Shown here: one piece after another, positions 14,854-17,987 of the stretch
Position numbering within the stretch: position 1 is the first letter of the stretch
Layout of the letters: each line of letters starts with the position of its first letter
Assembly: GCA_014859075.1 (NCBI GenBank)
Contig: JACUUW010000015.1
Span: 1 to 17,987, forward strand
Origin: Desulforudis sp.
Lineage (GTDB): Bacteria; Bacillota; Desulfotomaculia; Desulfotomaculales; Desulforudaceae
Reading direction: 5' to 3'
Length of the DNA: 17,987 bases
The notes under the pieces: generated by a model
What the model was told of the DNA's origin: nothing
Databases searched by the model: none
The model's input: the letters and a program-made list of their open reading frames with translations, nothing else
Translations under genes and position numbers: made by a program

Positions 14854-15534
14854 TTATACACGCTCGCCGGATGCTTTACGGCAAACGTCATCCCGGCCGC
14901 GAAAAGGGCAGTTTTCTTCCAAAGCACAGGATACACACCGGCCCTTATTGACCTCCCGCATGGACTGGCGCCCCAGTTTTATGGCAAAGGAAACCGATTT
15001 TAACGGCACCATCAGCAACGAAGGAGTCAGGGTCACGCCCAACTGCTCCACCTTCCGGTCCCGCAGGTGTTGAAAAACCAGTTCCTGACCCTCAACGCTC
15101 CAGGTACCGTAGCCCGGACTGAACCGCCTGGTGGTCCGGTAGCCCATTCTTTTGGCCCACCGCCAGACCTCCCGGTTCACCAGGTCGGTTACCGCCTCCG
15201 CGGCCGCAGACCCCGCCGCATCCAACAGCACTCCGCGCGTACCCTCTCCAGCGGCAAATAAAGCCTTTACCCTTGTTTCAAGCGCCTCGCCGATAGTAGC
15301 CACTCCAAAGGCCACCCGCTCTGCATCCGAAAAGTATTCCCACTCCCGGAGGGGCGCCGCGTCGACAATACGGAAGTAGCCCCGGGGGGCAATGAGCGTA
15401 CGGGCGGTGTCCATCTCCTGCTCAACCATTTTCCGGATCCGGACCCCAACCTTCGCGGCGTTGGAGCCATAGCCTAGATAACGTAAAACCTCCGACCGGT
15501 CGAACTGGATGTCCTCCGGCTTCCAAACCAACAA
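14854..15534 (-). CDS. Stand-alone methionine-synthase activation-domain protein
   Basis: This 226-aa protein resembles the C-terminal reactivation domain of cobalamin-dependent methionine synthase (MetH), which binds S-adenosylmethionine and reductively remethylates oxidised cob(II)alamin. Visible are DRSEVLRYLGYG (12-23), a Gly/Ala-rich helix region (about 101-125), and RRFSPGYGTW (136-145), equivalent to the MetH RPAPGYP SAM-binding loop. LTPSLLMVPLKSVSFAIKLG (169-188) follows. Near the end are CVSCALEENC (Cys200, 203, 209) and Cys218, a spacing that could bind a metal or cluster. I chose the TTG at 15532-15534 (AAGGAAGGGG 8 nt upstream) over the open frame to 15702, because the extra part is translated repeat DNA. 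As last gene of the operon it probably reactivates the corrinoid protein encoded before it. Confidence 0.82.
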   Translation of the reverse strand: MLVWKPEDIQFDRSEVLRYLGYGSNAAKVGVRIRKMVEQEMDTARTLIAPRGYFRIVDAAPLREWEYFSDAERVAFGVATIGEALETRVKALFAAGEGTRGVLLDAAGSAAAEAVTDLVNREVWRWAKRMGYRTTRRFSPGYGTWSVEGQELVFQHLRDRKVEQLGVTLTPSLLMVPLKSVSFAIKLGRQSMREVNKGRCVSCALEENCPFRGRDDVCRKASGERV

Positions 15535-15580
15535 GTTTCCAACCCCTTCCTTCGTGCTAGATTCCGCTGAAAAACTACCT

Positions 15581-15780
15581 GGTGTATTCCTGGGCATTGC
15601 CGGCAGGCTACACATTGAAAACGCAGAACACACAAAAAGCGGTAGCAGAACACACCGGCGCCCTTTTTCCCCCCTTTTTTCTCTGCCGTCGATGCGGAGC
15701 ACCGGAATACAAGCCGGTGTGTTTTGCTACCGCAAAACCGCAGACACCGTGGCCGAAGGCAATGTCAAGGGACACACACT
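15581..15780. repeat. Palindromic repeat copy A between corrinoid and activation genes
   Basis: This is a 200-bp imperfect palindrome occupying almost the whole gap. The outer arms are 15581-15612 (core TTCCTGGGCATTGCC) and 15743-15780 (core GGCCGAAGGCAATG). The inner arms are 15639-15659 and 15713-15733: 21 bp each with one mismatch (a G-U pair in RNA), across a 53-nt loop. It shares its ends with copies B1 and B2. On the transcribed strand the inner stem is followed by TTTTTG. No ORF is supported. Confidence 0.75.
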
Positions 15781-15789
15781 GTACCGTTC

Positions 15790-16428
15790 TCAAGCGGACA
15801 ATGTCTTACGGACCAGATTCACCGCCTCGATAGCACTGTCAGCATAAAGATCGGCACCAATTTCGGCGGCAAAACTCTCATTCAGCGGCGCCCCGCCCAC
15901 AATCACCCGGCAGGTATTGCCGCGCAGGCCCCGCTCATCCAACAGGCGGATGATTTCCGGCATCCGCGACATCGTGGTGGTCAACAGGGCGGAAAGTCCG
16001 ATGAAATCCGGCTGGTGTTCTTCCGCGGCGGCGACAAACTTTTCCGAAGAAACATCCACCCCGAGATCGATCACTTCGTATCCATTAGCCGTGAACATCA
16101 TGGCCACCAGGTTCTTCCCCAGGTCATGAATATCCCCCGCCACGGTGCCCAGCACCAGTTTGCCCTTGAAGCTGGTATCTTCCACTTTCAGAAAGGGACG
16201 CAGTACGCCCAAACCGGTCTGCAGCGCCCGGGCCGACATCATCACCTCGGGAATAAACAGCTCCCCCCGGCCGAACTTCTCCCCCACGACTTCAATCCCG
16301 GGCATAAGCCCGTTATCCAGCACATCGTTGGGAGCCAACCCCTCATCGAGCGCCGTCCGGGTCAGTTTTTCGACCCGGTCCACCTCTGCGGCCTCCACCG
16401 CACGGCTCAACAACTGATAAATACCCAT
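15790..16428 (-). CDS. Corrinoid (B12-binding) methyl-carrier protein, MtgC/MtbC type
   Basis: This 212-aa protein carries a methyl group on its cobalamin between two methyltransferases. An N-terminal four-helix cap (about 1-85, MPGIEVVGEKFGRGELFIPE at 42-61) is followed by a Rossmann-like B12 domain with GDIHDLGKN (98-106), where His101 is the lower axial ligand. GLSALLTTTM (144-153) and VIVGGAPLN (175-183) complete the site. I chose the ATG at 16426-16428 (GGGGTGG 8 nt upstream). The frame is open to 16506, but that part runs toward repeat B1. Its neighbours are a pterin methyltransferase upstream and an activation protein downstream, each separated by repeat DNA. Confidence 0.93.
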   Translation of the reverse strand: MGIYQLLSRAVEAAEVDRVEKLTRTALDEGLAPNDVLDNGLMPGIEVVGEKFGRGELFIPEVMMSARALQTGLGVLRPFLKVEDTSFKGKLVLGTVAGDIHDLGKNLVAMMFTANGYEVIDLGVDVSSEKFVAAAEEHQPDFIGLSALLTTTMSRMPEIIRLLDERGLRGNTCRVIVGGAPLNESFAAEIGADLYADSAIEAVNLVRKTLSA

Positions 16429-16469
16429 ATCTAACACCACCCCTTTCGCGAAACTGCTGAAACTACTAA

Positions 16470-16540
16470 GGTATGTTCCTGGGTACTGCCGGCAGACCAC
16501 ATCCAAGACGCAACAACAGCGGCAGCAGAATACACCGGCT
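16470..16540. repeat. Palindromic repeat copy B1 (partial)
   Basis: It matches the left half of copy A: TTCCTGGGTACTGCCGGCAG (16475-16494), then GCGGCAGCAGAATACACCGG (16519-16538), equivalent to A's inner left arm. A CTGCCGC at about 16594-16600 could pair with GCGGCAG. The outer right arm is missing, so this copy seems truncated or interrupted; 16541-16629 has no other recognisable content. Confidence 0.6.
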
Positions 16541-16629
16541 GAAGCAACTTGTGGAGCGTCGCTAACGGCAGTCGGCGAAGGTGAGGCAAAGCACTGCCGC
16601 CGCCGAGGACGTCACGCAACACCGACTTA

Positions 16630-16812
16630 GTACCTGGTAGGTACACCGGGACATTGCCGGCAGGCCACATTGGGAGCTTTGCACAGGGAGCCGAGGATCA
16701 GCGTCGACCGCCTGTTTGAGCCCGCGAAGCGGGCGAGTTCGGCGACGACCGAGGCGATCGAGCTCATTCCTTAGCCGCGGACACAGTGGCCGAAGGCAAT
16801 GCCCAGGGACAT
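16630..16812. repeat. Palindromic repeat copy B2 between methyltransferase and corrinoid genes
   Basis: The left arm ACCGGGACATTGCCGGCAGG (16645-16664) and the right arm GTGGCCGAAGGCAATGCCCA (16786-16805) are the same two end motifs as copy A, in inverted orientation to each other. The interior is unlike copy A and has a perfect GCCCGC-GAA-GCGGGC hairpin (16720-16734). The right arm lies 24 bp from the stop codon of the methyltransferase gene. Confidence 0.72.
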
Positions 16813-16835
16813 CCATGCAATATCACCAGTACAAA

Positions 16836-17630
16836 TTACTTATCAAGTTTCCCCTTGCGGTAGGCACGCAGGTAAACCATACACATTTCGTCCCGCCCCA
16901 GCAGAGCCTGTCCCGCCAGGACCGTGGCCATCAGCTCCCCGTCCAGGGGATTCAGAATGGCCGCATCCAGACCCGCCTGCAGCGCCAGCAACACAAAAGA
17001 CCGGTTCAGGAGATCACGGCGCGGCAGACCGTACGAAACATTACTCAAACCGACCACCGTGCGCCCGTCCATCTGTTTAACCGCCCGAATGGTCTCCAGA
17101 GCCACCGAAGGATTGGTGTGGCCTACACTTAAAGGCAGCACCAGCGCGTCAAAGTAGATTTCGTCTCTGCTGAGGCCGAAGGCAACGGAACGTTCCAAAA
17201 TTTCGCTGCAAACTTTAAGGCGCCCCGCCGCCGACTCGGGGATGCCTTCCCGGATAGGCAGGGCGATGACCGGACAACGGTACGCCGCGGCCAACTCCAG
17301 AAAGGGCTCCAGCCGCCCGACCTCGGCGCTTACCGAGTTCAGAAGCGCCCGGCCCCGGTGCACCTTGAGTCCCGCTTCCAACACCGCCCGGTCCGTTGTG
17401 TCTATGGCCAGCGGCACATCGACCACCGCCTGAATGGTCTGCACCAGCCACTCCATATCCCCGGCTTCCTGGACGGCTTCCTTGCCGGTCGCGGCGTTGA
17501 CATCCAGATAATGCGCACCTTGCGCCACCTGCTTTACGGCCAGGTCTTTGACAAAATCCTGGTCCCGGTTTAATACGGCCTCCCGTACCGATTTAATGGA
17601 GGCGTTTAGAAGCTCCCCGATGACGAGCAT
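16836..17630 (-). CDS. Pterin-binding methyltransferase, AcsE/MtgA-like
   Basis: This 264-aa TIM-barrel protein is of the DHPS-like pterin-binding family that moves methyl groups between tetrahydrofolate and a corrinoid protein. The positions matching the AcsE folate site are filled: IGELLNAS (4-11), LDVN (42-45), IDTTD with Asp77, LLNSVS with Asn98, YFDALVLP with Asp161 and GLSNVSYGLP with Asn197. The ATG start has GGAGGAGGGG upstream and overlaps the preceding MttB-like gene by 25 bp in another frame, so translation is probably coupled. Beside an MttB homologue and a corrinoid protein it most likely makes methyl-tetrahydrofolate from a methylated amine, as MtgA does. Feeding methyl-tetrahydrofolate in the other direction is possible. 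Confidence 0.9.
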   Translation of the reverse strand: MLVIGELLNASIKSVREAVLNRDQDFVKDLAVKQVAQGAHYLDVNAATGKEAVQEAGDMEWLVQTIQAVVDVPLAIDTTDRAVLEAGLKVHRGRALLNSVSAEVGRLEPFLELAAAYRCPVIALPIREGIPESAAGRLKVCSEILERSVAFGLSRDEIYFDALVLPLSVGHTNPSVALETIRAVKQMDGRTVVGLSNVSYGLPRRDLLNRSFVLLALQAGLDAAILNPLDGELMATVLAGQALLGRDEMCMVYLRAYRKGKLDK

Positions 17631-17987
17631 GTCAACCCCTCCTCCCGTGCCGCCCGTTTTTCCGCAAACAACCGGGGATGGCGGGCTTGCACCGCCGCCA
17701 CCACCCGCGCGTCCACGGGGGTGGGTCGGTGTTCGGCCAGAATGGTCCGGGCCTTCTCCCGGGCACGGGCCCAGGCGTCCTTAGACCCTTGCTCTTCCCA
17801 AGCCCGGCGCAATTGCCGGTCCCCGAGCGGCGGGAACAGAAACTCGCCGCGAAAATGCCGCAGGGTGTGTTCTTCCGTGAGGAAGTTACCCCCCGGCCCC
17901 ACCCGGCGGATGACCTCTTCCGCCAGGGTATCCGGATTCACCTCAATCCCCTTGACCGCCCGCATACAGATACCGATGATTTCGTCA
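17606..17987 (-). CDS. MttB-family corrinoid methyltransferase, C-terminal part
   Basis: Only the last 120 or so residues are in the window; the frame stays open to the edge. IRRVGPGGNFLTEEHTLRHF and the later KARTILAEHRPTP match the C-terminal end of the trimethylamine methyltransferase (MttB) superfamily, whose non-pyrrolysine members include the glycine betaine methyltransferase MtgB. The ATG at 17963-17965 is internal: DEIIGIC precedes it in frame. The pyrrolysine position, if any, lies outside the window, so the substrate cannot be assigned. The gene ends 25 bp inside the next one. Confidence 0.85.
   Translation of the reverse strand, partial: DEIIGICMRAVKGIEVNPDTLAEEVIRRVGPGGNFLTEEHTLRHFRGEFLFPPLGDRQLRRAWEEQGSKDAWARAREKARTILAEHRPTPVDARVVAAVQARHPRLFAEKRAAREEGLTCSSSGSF

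Noticed and set aside
15535..15702. 56-residue N-terminal extension of the activation protein
   Set aside because: The extra residues are a translation of repeat copy A, and a better ribosome site sits directly before the TTG at 15534.
16779..16812. GCCACTG on the minus strand, as in the core of cobalamin riboswitches, next to B12 genes
   Set aside because: The other conserved cobalamin-riboswitch segments and a B12 box are not present around it. The same place in copy A reads GCCACGG, and the heptamer belongs to the repeat arm.
15581..16812. CRISPR array
   Set aside because: The repeats are long, few, inverted to one another and unevenly spaced, with no regular spacers and no cas genes in the window.

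Overview
The window reads as chromosomal DNA of a GC-rich (roughly 58-60 % by eye), spore-former-lineage Firmicute, most like the Desulfotomaculum / Pelotomaculum / Desulforudis group of Peptococcaceae. This is inferred from the gene order DUF4321-maf-radC-mreBCD-mrdA-minCDE-rodA, strong AGGAGG-type ribosome binding sites, very heavy use of TTG starts, and a corrinoid methyltransferase set typical of anaerobic C1 metabolism. No 16S or other taxonomic marker is present, so the genus is a guess. Every intact gene is on the minus strand, so transcription runs from high to low coordinates.

Right to middle, 9207 to 1280: a cell-shape and division operon. A good sigma-A-like promoter (9151-9179) precedes a small DUF4321 membrane protein, then maf, radC, mreB, mreC, mreD, the elongation transpeptidase PBP2 (mrdA), minC, minD and minE. 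Gaps are 2-72 bp or ATGA overlaps, apart from about 180 bp before minC. The operon closes with a clear rho-independent terminator (1251-1276). Directly after it rodA, the SEDS glycosyltransferase partner of PBP2, has its own TATAAT box and apparently a rare ATT start. A RidA-family gene lies upstream (9207-9668).

9801-11870: two tandem, clearly paralogous sodium/calcium-exchanger-family membrane proteins, preceded by one or two very short ORFs with strong ribosome binding sites (11904-12084).

12105-14735: a scar of two decayed insertion sequences. An IS1182-like transposase (minus) is broken by several frameshifts and lacks its N-terminal part. It abuts an IS1634/IS4-like element (plus) whose transposase has an internal deletion and at least three frameshifts, while its imperfect terminal inverted repeats remain.

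14854-17987: a corrinoid-dependent methyl-transfer operon. It holds an MttB-family methyltransferase (C-terminus only, running off the window), an AcsE/MtgA-like pterin-binding methyltransferase, a B12-binding corrinoid protein and a stand-alone methionine-synthase-type reactivation domain protein, followed by a likely terminator (14791-14823). The probable pathway is: the MttB homologue demethylates an unknown methylated amine onto the corrinoid protein, the pterin enzyme passes the methyl to tetrahydrofolate, and the activation protein rescues oxidised cob(II)alamin. Two of the gaps in this operon hold copies of a palindromic repeat family (A at 15581-15780, B1 at 16470-16540, B2 at 16630-16812). 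I could not assign this family to anything known, and it is the most unexplained signal in the window.
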